Positions 44,258 to 53,457 of a stretch of 64,000 nt of DNA are shown here, one piece after another. Position numbers and translations under genes: made by a program. The notes beneath the pieces were generated by a model. It did not search any database and was not told where the DNA came from. It was given only the letters and a program-made list of their open reading frames with translations. The stretch lies in assembly GCA_013286425.1 (NCBI GenBank), contig JABDFS010000001.1, forward strand, positions 23,392 through 87,391, written 5' to 3'. The DNA is from Bacteroidota bacterium. GTDB taxonomy: Bacteria > Bacteroidota > Bacteroidia > Chitinophagales > Chitinophagaceae. Within the stretch, counting starts at the first letter, position 1. Each line of letters opens with the position of its first letter.

Positions 44258-44515
44258 ATGACACCATTAATTACATTGCTTATACTAATTATCTGTTTTG
44301 CGTTTTTCTATAATGTTTTTCTGCGCATCAGTTTACAGCGCATTGAAAAGTACCTGCCCACACCTTTGTTTTGGGGAACACTTATTTTTATAAGCCTTGT
44401 CCCTGTATTCTGGAAATTAAAAAACACTTCTGCAACTGTACTTGCATCAAGAGCAAACATGTCGTTGTGTGTTTTTTACTTCTGTATTTCTGCTGTTATT
44501 TTATTGGCATTATAA
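44258..44515 (+). CDS. Small hypothetical membrane protein
   Basis: An 85-residue protein with three hydrophobic segments (LITLLILIICFAFFYNVFL, FWGTLIFISLVPVFW and SLCVFYFCISAVILLAL) joined by short polar loops. No family is recognised. It follows the methyltransferase gene by 27 bp on the same strand, so it may be co-transcribed. Codon use and the clean membrane pattern make it likely to be real. Confidence 0.55.
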   Translation: MTPLITLLILIICFAFFYNVFLRISLQRIEKYLPTPLFWGTLIFISLVPVFWKLKNTSATVLASRANMSLCVFYFCISAVILLAL

Positions 44516-44569
44516 TCAATAAGACAGAGTTAATTCTTAAAGATGCTATGAAAAGCTGTAGTAAAAGGG

Positions 44570-44600
44570 AGTGACGCAACCGTGATGCCATCACTACAAC
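44570..44600 (+). repeat. Dispersed AGTG-CGCAAC repeat, copy 4
   Basis: AGTGACGCAACCGTGATGCC followed by ATCACTACAAC resembles the copies at 5986 and 12834, lacking the CG of the first half. Confidence 0.45.
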
Positions 44601-44688
44601 TGTTGGTTACATAAAAATAAAATGCGAAGCATTTAAAAATGATTGAATGAAACAGTGTCTTCGTTTATGAAAGGAAACGAGGGTGAGG

Positions 44689-46026
44689 TTATATTTTCTT
44701 TCCCATCCATTTATTACTTTGAATGTACCAGTAAGATGGAATGAATAATGCGATCCAATAAATCCATTCGCTCATCCAACCGATTGTAATTGGAAGATTG
44801 AGATATTCAAGCATCGTGTACACATAAAAGCAATACAAAATAATGGCGATAATTTCTGTAACAAGATTTCTTCTGCTGTTGCCTGTACCTACCACAGCAT
44901 TCAACCAAATAGCAGATACTGATTGTAATATTAATGCAAGCGAAATAATTCTTGCAACAGGAATTGCAGCTTGAATAAAACTTTCTGATTGTCCATAAAG
45001 GCTTAAGAACGGCCTTGTAAAAAGATTGATGAGCATAGCAATGCTTACAGAAAACATCAAACCCAGGTTTGTTATTTTAACGATGAGTTCTTTTACACGG
45101 TGTTCAAGTTTTTGACCAATAATGTTACTCACCATACTGTTGCAAGCCGCTCCGAAAGACCATGCAAAGCATCCGAAAATGCCAAACATATTGCGCATGA
45201 TATTGGAGATTGCCAACGGCTGCATGCCGTGATGTTCGATAAGTATATAAAAGAATTCCCAACTTCCTACACTTAATGCAAATTGTACAACAATAGGTGC
45301 AGATTGATGCAGTATTAGTCTTATTGAATCGTTGTTTAGTTTTTTGTTTTTAAAAAGATGAATATTCTTTCCAATGCCTTTGAAATGTATAACGCTGAAT
45401 ATGGTTATTAATCCCGTAAATTCTGCAATGATGGAAGCAACTGCTGCGCCGTTAAATCCTAATGCGGGCAAACCAAAATGGCCAAATATCAAAGCATAGT
45501 CAAAGAAAACATTGGCGAGTGTTTCTGCAAGTGTTCCAACAATTAAATATTTGCTTTGATTGATGCTTATCAACAAAGAGTTCCGCATTTGATAGATATA
45601 TAAAAATGGCAAACCCCAAATGCGGATACGCAAAAAATCAGTCGCCATTTTTATATCATCTTCATTGTGTAATGCAGCTTTGAAAATAAAAGGTGCAATA
45701 AAATTGGTTACTAATATTCCTGTGATACTAAATGCAATTGAAATGCGTACTGCCTGGAAAAAAAGCAAGCCTATTTCTTCGTGCCTGTTTTCTCCCGCAC
45801 GGCGACTCATTACTGATTGCAATCCGCTACTTAAACCAAAACCCATAACACCAAACACTAAATAATAAACACCGGTAATGCCTGCAACAGCAAGCGCCTG
45901 CTCGCTTAAATGACCAAGAAAAATATTATTAGTGATGAAGTTTATGTTAGGTACAAGAATAGAAACAGCAATAGGCAATGCTATGCGCAGAATTTGTTTA
46001 TTGCTTATTTCTACCTGTAATTGCAT
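44689..46026 (-). CDS. MATE family efflux transporter
   Basis: Inner-membrane multidrug/toxin extrusion type antiporter of 445 residues with about twelve membrane segments in two pseudo-repeats (for example LRIALPIAVSILVPNINFITNNIFLGHL and PIVVQFALSVGSWEFFYILIEHHGM). The track starts at a TTG at 46038; I prefer the ATG at 46026 (MQLQVEISNKQ). Such pumps exchange Na+ or H+ for cationic drugs; the substrate here is unknown. Single gene, no regulator next to it. Confidence 0.9.
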   Translation of the reverse strand: MQLQVEISNKQILRIALPIAVSILVPNINFITNNIFLGHLSEQALAVAGITGVYYLVFGVMGFGLSSGLQSVMSRRAGENRHEEIGLLFFQAVRISIAFSITGILVTNFIAPFIFKAALHNEDDIKMATDFLRIRIWGLPFLYIYQMRNSLLISINQSKYLIVGTLAETLANVFFDYALIFGHFGLPALGFNGAAVASIIAEFTGLITIFSVIHFKGIGKNIHLFKNKKLNNDSIRLILHQSAPIVVQFALSVGSWEFFYILIEHHGMQPLAISNIMRNMFGIFGCFAWSFGAACNSMVSNIIGQKLEHRVKELIVKITNLGLMFSVSIAMLINLFTRPFLSLYGQSESFIQAAIPVARIISLALILQSVSAIWLNAVVGTGNSRRNLVTEIIAIILYCFYVYTMLEYLNLPITIGWMSEWIYWIALFIPSYWYIQSNKWMGKKI

Positions 46027-46057
46027 AAAGGGCAGCAAAGCTAATGAAGTAATAATT

Positions 46058-46106
46058 GTGAATAGTGAATGGTGAATGGTGAATAGTGAGTGGTGAATAG
46101 TGAATA
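46058..46106 (+). repeat. 7 x 7-bp tandem repeat (GTGAATA)
   Basis: Seven consecutive heptanucleotides: GTGAATA, GTGAATG, GTGAATG, GTGAATA, GTGAGTG, GTGAATA, GTGAATA. It lies between divergent MATE and membrane-protein genes. Confidence 0.9.
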
Positions 46107-46175
46107 AAATTACTGTTTACCGTTTACTACGTGCATTTCACTGATTATATCATATTTCATCTTTACATTTATCGC

Positions 46176-46511
46176 ATGGAGCAGCAACCAATTCAGGATA
46201 TAAAAGAAGAAGTAAAAAAGGCCAGCAAACTGCGTATCTTATTTCGCCTCGCATTTATCTGCAACATTTTTTTCATCGTTTGCATCTTTTTACGTTATAC
46301 AACTGCGCCAAAATTTATTCCGCAGCCTCTTGTAGAGTTTTCAATTATTTTAGGATGGTTTGCGCCTATAATAAATTTTATAAATTTTGTTTTGATACTG
46401 ATTTTTCTTTCACGCATTCGTAAAAAGCTGATTCCATTCTGGCTTTTATACACAAACATTATTTGCTTTCTTATCCAAATTTATTTTTTCTTTATTTTGA
46501 AAGATGCATAA
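46176..46511 (+). CDS. Hypothetical membrane protein upstream of the queuosine transporter
   Basis: A 111-residue protein with a charged N-terminus (MEQQPIQDIKEEVKKASKL) and three membrane segments (LAFICNIFFIVCIFL, FSIILGWFAPIINFINFVLILIFL and LLYTNIICFLIQIYFFF). I start at the ATG at 46176 because the 15 extra track residues are poorly coding. It overlaps the next gene by 8 bp and is therefore likely to be translated with it. The family is not recognised. Confidence 0.7.
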   Translation: MEQQPIQDIKEEVKKASKLRILFRLAFICNIFFIVCIFLRYTTAPKFIPQPLVEFSIILGWFAPIINFINFVLILIFLSRIRKKLIPFWLLYTNIICFLIQIYFFFILKDA

Positions 46512-47310
46512 CATACTTAAAGACAAACCGACTAAACTGTTTATTGGCTTCACTGCATTTTTTGTTGCCAACGCATTGATAGCGGAATGCATCGGCACAA
46601 AGATATTTTCACTTGAAAAATTGTTTGGCTTACAGCCTTCCAGCATTACATTGTTTGGAGAAAGTGGTTTATCATTCAATCTAACCTGCGGCGTTTTATT
46701 ATGGCCATTGGAATTTGTTATGACTGATATTGTGAATGAATACTTCGGCCCGAAAGCAGTACGCCGTATAAGTTATACAGCAGTTGCATTAATAAGTTAT
46801 GCGTTCCTTATGTTTTATAGCAGCATTCACATTCCGCCTGCAGATTTCTGGATAACAAGCAATCAAACGAAAGGGGTTGATAATATGCAAACTGCTTTCA
46901 ACGGAATTTTCGGCCAGGGTTTATGGATAATCCTCGGAAGCTTAACCGCATTTCTTGTAAGCCAGATTGTTGATGTTACCATTTTTCACCGGATTAAAAG
47001 AATTACAGGTGATAAACATATCTGGCTGCGCGCAACAGGCTCAACATTGGTGTCGCAATTAGTAGACAGTTATATTGTTTTGGCCATTGCTTTTAAACTG
47101 GGCAGCAACTGGACCTGGGCTGAAGTGTTTGCTGTTGGTACAATGAACTACATCTATAAATTTATTATGGCAGTAATACTTACGCCCGTAATTATTATAG
47201 TTGAAAAACGAATAGAAAAATATGTTGGCCATTCAACTGCAATACAGATGAAAAAAATTGCTATGGGCGAAGAAAGTGATGGGTTTGAAAATATTCCAAC
47301 TGCAGGATAA
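46504..47310 (+). CDS. Queuosine precursor transporter (YhhQ family)
   Basis: Vitamin uptake-type transporter of 268 residues, with several membrane helices and the family pattern ANALIAECIGTKIFSL, FNLTCGVLLWPLEFVMTDIVNEYFGPKAVRR and RATGSTLVSQLVDSYIVLAIAF. YhhQ/QPTR proteins import the queuosine precursors preQ0/preQ1 (or queuine) for tRNA modification. The acidic and glutamine residues in the membrane (LVSQLVDSY) are conserved. It overlaps a small upstream membrane gene. No preQ1 riboswitch can sit directly before it because of that overlap. Confidence 0.9.
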   Translation: MHNILKDKPTKLFIGFTAFFVANALIAECIGTKIFSLEKLFGLQPSSITLFGESGLSFNLTCGVLLWPLEFVMTDIVNEYFGPKAVRRISYTAVALISYAFLMFYSSIHIPPADFWITSNQTKGVDNMQTAFNGIFGQGLWIILGSLTAFLVSQIVDVTIFHRIKRITGDKHIWLRATGSTLVSQLVDSYIVLAIAFKLGSNWTWAEVFAVGTMNYIYKFIMAVILTPVIIIVEKRIEKYVGHSTAIQMKKIAMGEESDGFENIPTAG

Positions 47311-47392
47311 ATGACGGATGTTGACTTTTGTGTTATTTAATTTTTGCAACGGTATTTATTTTTAGATTCGATTAATAATAAGATACTTATCA

Positions 47393-49000
47393 ATGACGCT
47401 GGAAACCTACCTGCTAACCATATTGTCAATGTTGTTCGTGATTTCTATGCTGGCGATGGTTAGCGAAAAACTGAAAGTATCTTACCCGATACTTTTTGTT
47501 ATATGCGGGTTGCTCATCAGCTTTATTCCTAATGTGCATGAAATTCTTTTAAACCCAAATGTTGTTTTCCTGATTTTTCTTCCGCCTTTATTATTTTTTT
47601 CTGCATGGACAACTTCATGGAAAAACTTTGTCGCCAACAGAAAACAGATTAGTTTATTAGCAATCGGCCTTGTTGTTTTTACATCTACCACCATTGCTTT
47701 ATTGGCACATCTGCTTATTCCTGCATTTCCGCTGGCTTTAGGTTTTGTACTTGGCGCAATCATTTCTCCTCCTGATGCAATTGCTGCTTCATCTGTTTTA
47801 CAAAACCTAAATGTATCACCAAGAGTTACTTCAATTCTTGAAGGTGAAAGCCTTGTAAACGATGCTTCTTCACTTATAATTTTCCGCTTTGCATTAGCTG
47901 CTGTGTTAACAGGCCAGTTCAGCTTTTGGCAAGCCACAGGTGATTTTTTTATTGTTGCAGGAATGGGTATTGCAACAGGGCTTATCTTGTCTGTCGCTAT
48001 TTATAGTATACACAAATACCTGCCAACAAATTCGGATATTGATACTGCAATCACACTCATGGCTCCATATATTATTTATTTAACTGCGGAGCATTTTGGG
48101 TATTCCGGCGTAATGGCTGTTGTTACCGGTGGGCTGTTTCTCAGTTCACGGTCGCATGAAGTGTTTAGCTTTCAAAGCCGCCTGCAGGTTAATGCTGTAT
48201 GGAAAACGCTTAATTTCTTATTAAACGGGTTTGTATTTATTTTAATCGGGTTGCAATTATACCGCATCGCTCACGGGCTTAAAGTTTTCACTTTTAAACA
48301 AGCTTCTTTTTACACACTCATAGTTTGTGGTATAACTATATTGATACGGCTATTATGGATTTATTCTTTTGCATATATTTCTTTTTTGGCAAGAAAAAAA
48401 CGCGGCGCTTTGAACAAAGAAAAGTTCAATGCAAAAGCCACATTTTTAATTGGATGGAGTGGCATGCGTGGAATTGTTTCACTGGCGTCAGCATTATCTC
48501 TTCCTTTGTTACTTCCAGACGGATCTGTTTTTCCGCACAGAAACCTGATACTGTTTATTACATTCGGTATAATACTTTTCACCCTGGTTTTGCAAGGATT
48601 AAGCCTTCCATTATTGATACGGGTATTAAAAATTAATTACGTAGGAAGAAATGATATCGGAGACCAGGAGACAGCATTGCAATCCCGCCTTGAAACAGAA
48701 TGCCTGAATTATCTTTTAAATAATTATCCTGCTGAAAAAAACAACAGTAGCGCAGTTGCATTATTGATAACCCGTTTCAGGCAAAGCATAAGCGTTGTTG
48801 AAAATAAACCGGATGGTGAAAACAGTAAAAAGCCAGATCGTTTTTCTGAAGAATATCATAATCTTTTGGTTCAGCTGGTAAATGTAAGAAGACAGGAATT
48901 ACATAAGATAAGAAATGAAAAAATTTATACAGATGAGATAATTAATTCAAGGGAACGTGAACTGGATCATGAAGAAGCCCGGTTGCTATCTGTATATTAA
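47393..49000 (+). CDS. CPA1 family Na+/H+ antiporter
   Basis: Cation/proton antiporter of 535 residues with about twelve membrane segments. Typical motifs are LLISFIPNVHEILLNPNVVFLIFLPPLLF, ALGFVLGAIISPPDAIAASSVLQ and the ion-site region ILEGESLVNDASSLIIF, where the ND pair is the transport site of electroneutral CPA1 members. WSGMRGIVSLASALSLPL is the conserved tenth-segment arginine region. A C-terminal cytoplasmic tail of about 110 residues carries helical, charged sequence. It is monocistronic. Confidence 0.92.
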   Translation: MTLETYLLTILSMLFVISMLAMVSEKLKVSYPILFVICGLLISFIPNVHEILLNPNVVFLIFLPPLLFFSAWTTSWKNFVANRKQISLLAIGLVVFTSTTIALLAHLLIPAFPLALGFVLGAIISPPDAIAASSVLQNLNVSPRVTSILEGESLVNDASSLIIFRFALAAVLTGQFSFWQATGDFFIVAGMGIATGLILSVAIYSIHKYLPTNSDIDTAITLMAPYIIYLTAEHFGYSGVMAVVTGGLFLSSRSHEVFSFQSRLQVNAVWKTLNFLLNGFVFILIGLQLYRIAHGLKVFTFKQASFYTLIVCGITILIRLLWIYSFAYISFLARKKRGALNKEKFNAKATFLIGWSGMRGIVSLASALSLPLLLPDGSVFPHRNLILFITFGIILFTLVLQGLSLPLLIRVLKINYVGRNDIGDQETALQSRLETECLNYLLNNYPAEKNNSSAVALLITRFRQSISVVENKPDGENSKKPDRFSEEYHNLLVQLVNVRRQELHKIRNEKIYTDEIINSRERELDHEEARLLSVY

Positions 49001-49059
49001 ATAATGAAAAGATAGGTTCGGGGTTGAAAAAATTCTTTGATTAGGTTAGCAACAGCCAT

Positions 49060-49416
49060 TTATTGTACTGAATGCTTTGATTTGGGGTTGTGGTTCGTTC
49101 TGAGTGATAAAAAATTATTTTCAGCTTTCCTTAATTTTCTGCGTACTTTCTTTAGCTCAAGATATATTTTGTAATCATCCTGCATATTACTGTTTAAGTT
49201 GCCTTTAAAATATTTATACAGTCGTTCAAACTGCATTATTATATCGGGTTCGGTTTGCACAGTTCTTCTTTTTGAATTATAGATTTCAATATAATTGCAG
49301 ACGAAAGGTATTGCATTCTGCAAACCACCAATACCGTATTTTTCCCGTATTTTAAATTTATGATTGTAAGTAAAGGGTTTGCAACAATTAACTGACCATT
49401 TGCGAAAAAAGATCAA
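49060..49416 (-). CDS. Doubtful hypothetical protein
   Basis: A 118-residue ORF starting at a TTG; the first ATG is at residue 61 (49236), which would leave 58 residues. The C-terminal half (DDYKIYLELKKVRRKLRKAENNF) looks protein-like, and the middle segment NYIEIYNSKRR faintly resembles the end of IS3-type integrases, though without the conserved aromatic residue or HS that follows. There is no family hit that I can name. It fills an otherwise empty 437-bp gap. It could be a decayed gene. Confidence 0.3.
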   Translation of the reverse strand: MIFFRKWSVNCCKPFTYNHKFKIREKYGIGGLQNAIPFVCNYIEIYNSKRRTVQTEPDIIMQFERLYKYFKGNLNSNMQDDYKIYLELKKVRRKLRKAENNFLSLRTNHNPKSKHSVQ

Positions 49417-49437
49417 GGCAAAAGGGTAAATATGTTT

Positions 49438-50445
49438 TTAAAAACTAATGTTTAAATTAAAACTTGTATTGTCTTGATGCAGTGCTGCTGCAGTAGCATT
49501 GCTCACACGGAAATTGATGCCTGCATTATCTTTAAGGTCACCCATATTCCATAACACTTTCGCATAAACAGTATTGCCATTATCTGCAGTTAGCTTAACA
49601 ATAGTGCCGGGTTCAATATCATTAGCGAGAATATAAAATTTGCCATCAGTCCAGCCGCTTGCAGTTTTAAATGTTTTTGAAATACCGGAAACGCTCTTCA
49701 TGTCTTTTTGTTTCCTATCCTGGAATTGAGAAGCAAAATATCCGTCACCTGAATAATTGGCTATAGGTTGACCGGTTGATTGTGTATTTATATCGGGTTG
49801 TGTTTGTGGGGCAGTTTGTGTTTGTGCAGTAATTGGCGGTTGCGCATCCTGTTTAGCAGGAACATCGGTTGTGGTATTTGTACCTGGTTGGGAAATTGTG
49901 CTTGAAACCACAGCAGCCTGCGCAGGCAATGTTGTAACAGCACCAGTTGTAGTTGTTTGTTTTGGTGCGGAAGCAGCAGTGAGTTTACCTGCACCGTTTT
50001 CATTAATAATGAGCAACGTTCCAACTTTTGCATTATCATCTGTGAGGTGATTCCATGTCTTTATCTGGTCAACTGTAATATTATATTTCTTGCTGATGCT
50101 GTATAAGGTTTCGCCCTTTGCAACAACATGTGTTATTTCATTTGAAGATGTAGCAGGTTGTTGTGGCGCCGGTGCAGCAACAACGGCAGTGGTTGTTTTT
50201 TTTGCAGCTTGTGCCTGTGTTTTTGTTGAAGGAATTTTTATGGGTGAACCATATACCAGTTTTGTATCGGCATGCATTCCGTTCAAACGCATAATATCTC
50301 CAACGTTCGTATTGTATTGTTTGGCGAGCATTGATAATGTTTCGCCTTGTTTTAATGTATGCGTAATATAATTGCTTTGTGCTGATGCAGACTGAACCGA
50401 AAGAATAAGACAAATAGCAACAATAATTGACCGTAGAAAATTCAT
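49438..50445 (-). CDS. LysM-domain cell-wall protein with DPBB-like end
   Basis: Exported protein of 335 residues. The signal peptide (FLRSIIVAICLILSVQSASAQ) is followed by two LysM peptidoglycan-binding domains (HTLKQGETLSMLAKQYNTNVGDIMRLNG and HVVAKGETLYSISKKYNITVDQIKTWN). A long Thr/Gln/Pro-rich linker (TTTGAV ... QTQTAPQTQPDINTQ) then leads to a C-terminal RlpA/barwin-like domain (TASGWTDGKFYILANDIEPGTIVKLTADNGNTVYAKVLW). It probably binds the sacculus and acts in cell-wall remodelling or anchoring. No catalytic aspartate for a transglycosylase is evident. Confidence 0.87.
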   Translation of the reverse strand: MNFLRSIIVAICLILSVQSASAQSNYITHTLKQGETLSMLAKQYNTNVGDIMRLNGMHADTKLVYGSPIKIPSTKTQAQAAKKTTTAVVAAPAPQQPATSSNEITHVVAKGETLYSISKKYNITVDQIKTWNHLTDDNAKVGTLLIINENGAGKLTAASAPKQTTTTGAVTTLPAQAAVVSSTISQPGTNTTTDVPAKQDAQPPITAQTQTAPQTQPDINTQSTGQPIANYSGDGYFASQFQDRKQKDMKSVSGISKTFKTASGWTDGKFYILANDIEPGTIVKLTADNGNTVYAKVLWNMGDLKDNAGINFRVSNATAAALHQDNTSFNLNISF

Positions 50446-50464
50446 GCCTTAAATTTTAGCAAAT

Positions 50465-51847
50465 TTATTCTTTACGAATACGCCATTCAGTCGGGTAATA
50501 ATTATTAACACGATTGTGCAAAATTTTTATCCAGCCCAGTGGAAAGTTTTTGTGTGTGCATAAAGCCCAGCCTTTGTCATCAATCAATACAGGCAATTCT
50601 TTCTTACGCAGGTATTGCAGTGACTGGTCATGATTAAGCTCAGTTTTTTTAACATTATCACTCACAATAAGGCTTAAAGCAAGCTCTTCATGCGGAACAA
50701 GGTCTTTGCCTTTTATCTCACCCAATTGCACGCCGGCTTTTCTTAAGTATAAATTTTTTTGAAGAAAAGCAACATCATTATTCCATTGCTTTTTTATAAC
50801 ACGAATGATTTCTTTTTGTTGGAAGAAAAGCCAGTCATCTTCTATTATGAATGATCGCAACGCATTACTTTCTTTATTTGCAACAGCAGGTAAAGAATTA
50901 TTGTTTTGCTTTGAAAAAGATGATTCTTCCTTTTTTTTAAGGACTGCAATAAAAAATCCTTCGCCTTTTATTTTACCAGGCCAGAAACGGTAACCATAAC
51001 ATTTATGCTTATACGATGTTGTTTCAACAATGTTCCATTTGTCATCAATATTCAACTGTAAACTTTCAACGTCGAAATTATTTTTCATCCAATCTAAAAT
51101 CTCTTCATCTTCCTGTCGCGAATAGGAACAGGTAGAATAAATTAAAAATCCATCCTGTTTTAATGATGCGAATGCATCGGCCAGAATCCTTTGCTGGCGC
51201 TGGCTGCAGAGCTGTACATTATTTTCACTCCATTCATCTATTGCTTCAGCATCTTTTCTGAAAAGTCCGCTTCCGCTGCACGGCGCATCAACAACCATCA
51301 GGTCGAAATAATTTTTTATGCGTTTAAAATCTGCCGCATCATTATTAGTTATTACAACATTTGGCGAACCCCATTTTGTAAGATTCTCATACAAAACATT
51401 AGTGCGTGTTTTTATTACTTCATTCGAAACGATCAATGCATTTGAAAAATAAGCAGCAAGCAGGGAACTCTTGCCACCGGGTGCAGCGCACAGGTCAAGC
51501 ACTTTTATGTTTGCTTCGCGATGGAAGACTTGTTTCAACGCTTCCCATAAAAACATGCTGCTTGCTTCCTGCACATAATAAGCTCCTGCATGTAGTAAAG
51601 GATCAAATGTGAACTGCGGCCGTTCATTCAAATAAAAAGCATTCCCGCACCAGGGCACAGCATCATTCAACATAAATGAAGGGTGCGTAATGATTGATGT
51701 ATGATTGAACCTTTCATGTTTATTCGCATTAAACCGAACAGAAGTTATTTGCTGCGGATGATAATGCGTTTCTTCAAAAGCAGTTTTATCAAAACCTTTT
51801 ATGGTTGTGAGAGATTGTAATAACTCGTTTGGTAAAAGCTTTTGCAA
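50465..51847 (-). CDS. 16S rRNA cytosine-C5 methyltransferase, RsmF/NOP2 family
   Basis: A 460-residue RNA m5C methyltransferase. The core has SAM motif I VLDLCAAPGGKSSLLA, motif IV LMVVDAPCSGSGLFRKD with its conserved cysteine, and motif VI IYSTCSYSRQEDEEILDWM with the catalytic TCSY cysteine. A C-terminal PUA-like region (GEIKGKDLVPHEELALSLI ... FPLGWIKI) follows, as in RsmF. It is separated by only 4 bp from the upstream BioF-like gene on the same strand. Whether it is RsmF or RsmB in target cannot be settled without comparison. Confidence 0.9.
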   Translation of the reverse strand: MQKLLPNELLQSLTTIKGFDKTAFEETHYHPQQITSVRFNANKHERFNHTSIITHPSFMLNDAVPWCGNAFYLNERPQFTFDPLLHAGAYYVQEASSMFLWEALKQVFHREANIKVLDLCAAPGGKSSLLAAYFSNALIVSNEVIKTRTNVLYENLTKWGSPNVVITNNDAADFKRIKNYFDLMVVDAPCSGSGLFRKDAEAIDEWSENNVQLCSQRQQRILADAFASLKQDGFLIYSTCSYSRQEDEEILDWMKNNFDVESLQLNIDDKWNIVETTSYKHKCYGYRFWPGKIKGEGFFIAVLKKKEESSFSKQNNNSLPAVANKESNALRSFIIEDDWLFFQQKEIIRVIKKQWNNDVAFLQKNLYLRKAGVQLGEIKGKDLVPHEELALSLIVSDNVKKTELNHDQSLQYLRKKELPVLIDDKGWALCTHKNFPLGWIKILHNRVNNYYPTEWRIRKE

Positions 51848-51851
51848 AATA

Positions 51852-52967
51852 TCAGGATAAAATTTTTACAAGCTGATCTACTTCATTCATTGTATTAAAA
51901 GCATGCAACACAATGCGCAGTCTTTCTTTATTTAAAGGAACAGTTGGATATAATATCGACCTTACATCAAAATTTTTTTGTTGTAACTCCAAAGCAATTT
52001 CTTTAACCGCATCATTACCCGGAACCATTACAATTTGTATTGGGGTGGATGAAGATAATTTCTCAAACCTCAATGCTGCCCGTTGAAAATAACTGATGAG
52101 TTGTTGCAAATGATTTCTTTCATCATTCAAAAAAGGAAATGTATTATATGACGTGCGAATGCAGGCCATTGCATGTTCAGGCAAAGCTGTTGTATAAATA
52201 AAACTCCGCGCAAAATTTATAAGATAATCTTTCAGTTGCTGAGAACCAGCAATTGCTGCACCATGGCAACCGCATGCTTTTCCAAAAGTGTAAACCCTGC
52301 AAAAAATTTCATCCTGCAAATCTTGCTGCATGCATAACCCTTCGCCTTGCTTTCCAACAACACCAGTGGCATGCGCTTCATCAATTATTAAATGTGCATT
52401 GTATTTTTTGCTGATAGAAACCAATTCTTTTAATGGACAAAAATCTCCGTCCATACTGAACACAGATTCAGTTACAATAAAAATATTAGCTGTATTTGAT
52501 ACAGGTGATTGCAGCTTTTTTTCCAGTTCATCAACATCATTGTGCGCGAAGGAAAAACTTTGTGCAAACGATAAACGTATTCCATCTCTTATCGAAGCAT
52601 GGCATAACTGGTCATAAAAAATAATATCGCTTTTTTGCGGCACAGAACTTAATAAACCAAGATTTGCATCGTAACCTGAGTTAAATATCAACGCTGCTTC
52701 TGCTGTATGAAACGTTGCAATTTGTTGCTCCGTTTCCTCAATCAAATTATAATTACCTGCCAATAATCTTGAACCGGTTGAACCTGTTTTAGAGTTTGCA
52801 TCAATTTCATCATTCAATAAATTATTATGAACAATGCCTAAATAATCGTTCGAGCAAAAATCAATTTTCCCCGAAGGCAATTTCAACCTGCGAAAAGCAT
52901 TTTGTTCTTTACGTTGTGCTAATTTTTTTTGAAGAAAATCATCATTGTACATAAGATATCTACTCAT
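51852..52967 (-). CDS. bioF: 8-amino-7-oxononanoate synthase-like (BioF)
   Basis: PLP-dependent alpha-oxoamine synthase of 371 residues. The family pattern runs IDFCSNDYLGIVHNN, GSTGSRLLAGNY, NSGYDANLGLLSSV, FYDQLCHASIRDGIRLS, LIIDEAHATGVVGKQGEGL, and the Schiff-base lysine in YTFGKACGCHGAAI near 228. This fits BioF (pimeloyl-CoA/ACP plus alanine to KAPA) better than KBL or serine palmitoyltransferase, but these are close relatives. No other biotin gene is near. It starts 4 bp upstream of the methyltransferase gene, so the two are co-transcribed. Confidence 0.75.
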   Translation of the reverse strand: MSRYLMYNDDFLQKKLAQRKEQNAFRRLKLPSGKIDFCSNDYLGIVHNNLLNDEIDANSKTGSTGSRLLAGNYNLIEETEQQIATFHTAEAALIFNSGYDANLGLLSSVPQKSDIIFYDQLCHASIRDGIRLSFAQSFSFAHNDVDELEKKLQSPVSNTANIFIVTESVFSMDGDFCPLKELVSISKKYNAHLIIDEAHATGVVGKQGEGLCMQQDLQDEIFCRVYTFGKACGCHGAAIAGSQQLKDYLINFARSFIYTTALPEHAMACIRTSYNTFPFLNDERNHLQQLISYFQRAALRFEKLSSSTPIQIVMVPGNDAVKEIALELQQKNFDVRSILYPTVPLNKERLRIVLHAFNTMNEVDQLVKILS

Positions 52968-53457
52968 GTCAAAACTAAATGTTTGTGGTTAAACAGGCTA
53001 TTTGGCATAACCAACCTTTTTTCAGTATATGCATATTTCAAACCTGCTGCGTATACATCCTTTAACAAGCCTGTGGTTACGGTAAAATTGCTTAAACAAA
53101 AACCCGTTTGCACTTAATACCGCAAAAGGTAAAGATCATTTCCTGCTTTAACCGGTAAAGAATGAAAAAGGTGTTTAAATAAGATCACTGAGCTTATTTC
53201 CTCGAAAAAACTTCGATATAACTACGATATAACTTCGATCCAATTGATCGTAGTTATATCGAAATTATATCGAAGAAATATCGAAGTTATATCGAAGAAA
53301 TGAACTCTCAGATACTAAGTTGCCAAAAGTCTCTTATGCTGTCTGCAGGTAACAGCAATCGTTATATTGTTGGTTGATGTACTTAATGCATTTCCGGTAA
53401 TTGATGTTCACGTATGTTAACTACACAGTTTGTTGCACAATAATTTGATACTGATAT
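52968..53457. other. 490-bp divergent intergenic region
   Basis: Holds palindromic array copy 3 and otherwise no open frame of note. GATATTTG just before the recG start is one base off the -7 consensus. Confidence 0.5.
53191..53306. repeat. 11-bp-phased palindromic array, copy 3
   Basis: The left end AGCTTATTT is followed by CG dinucleotides at 53203, 53214, 53225 and 53236, a 13-bp centre (CGATCCAATTGATCG), then 53249, 53260, 53271, 53282 and 53293, and the right end AAGAAATGAACT. Steps within arms are exactly 11 bp. It lies between divergent bioF-like and recG genes. Confidence 0.85.

Noticed and set aside
49060-49416. IS3-type transposase remnant (NYIEIYNSKRR)
   Set aside because: The short motif lacks the aromatic residue and the HS that normally follow, no DDE residues are visible and there are no inverted ends nearby; kept only as a doubtful ORF.
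51852-52967. Biotin biosynthesis cluster
   Set aside because: Only a BioF-like gene is present; its neighbour is an rRNA methyltransferase and no bioA, bioB or bioD is in the window.
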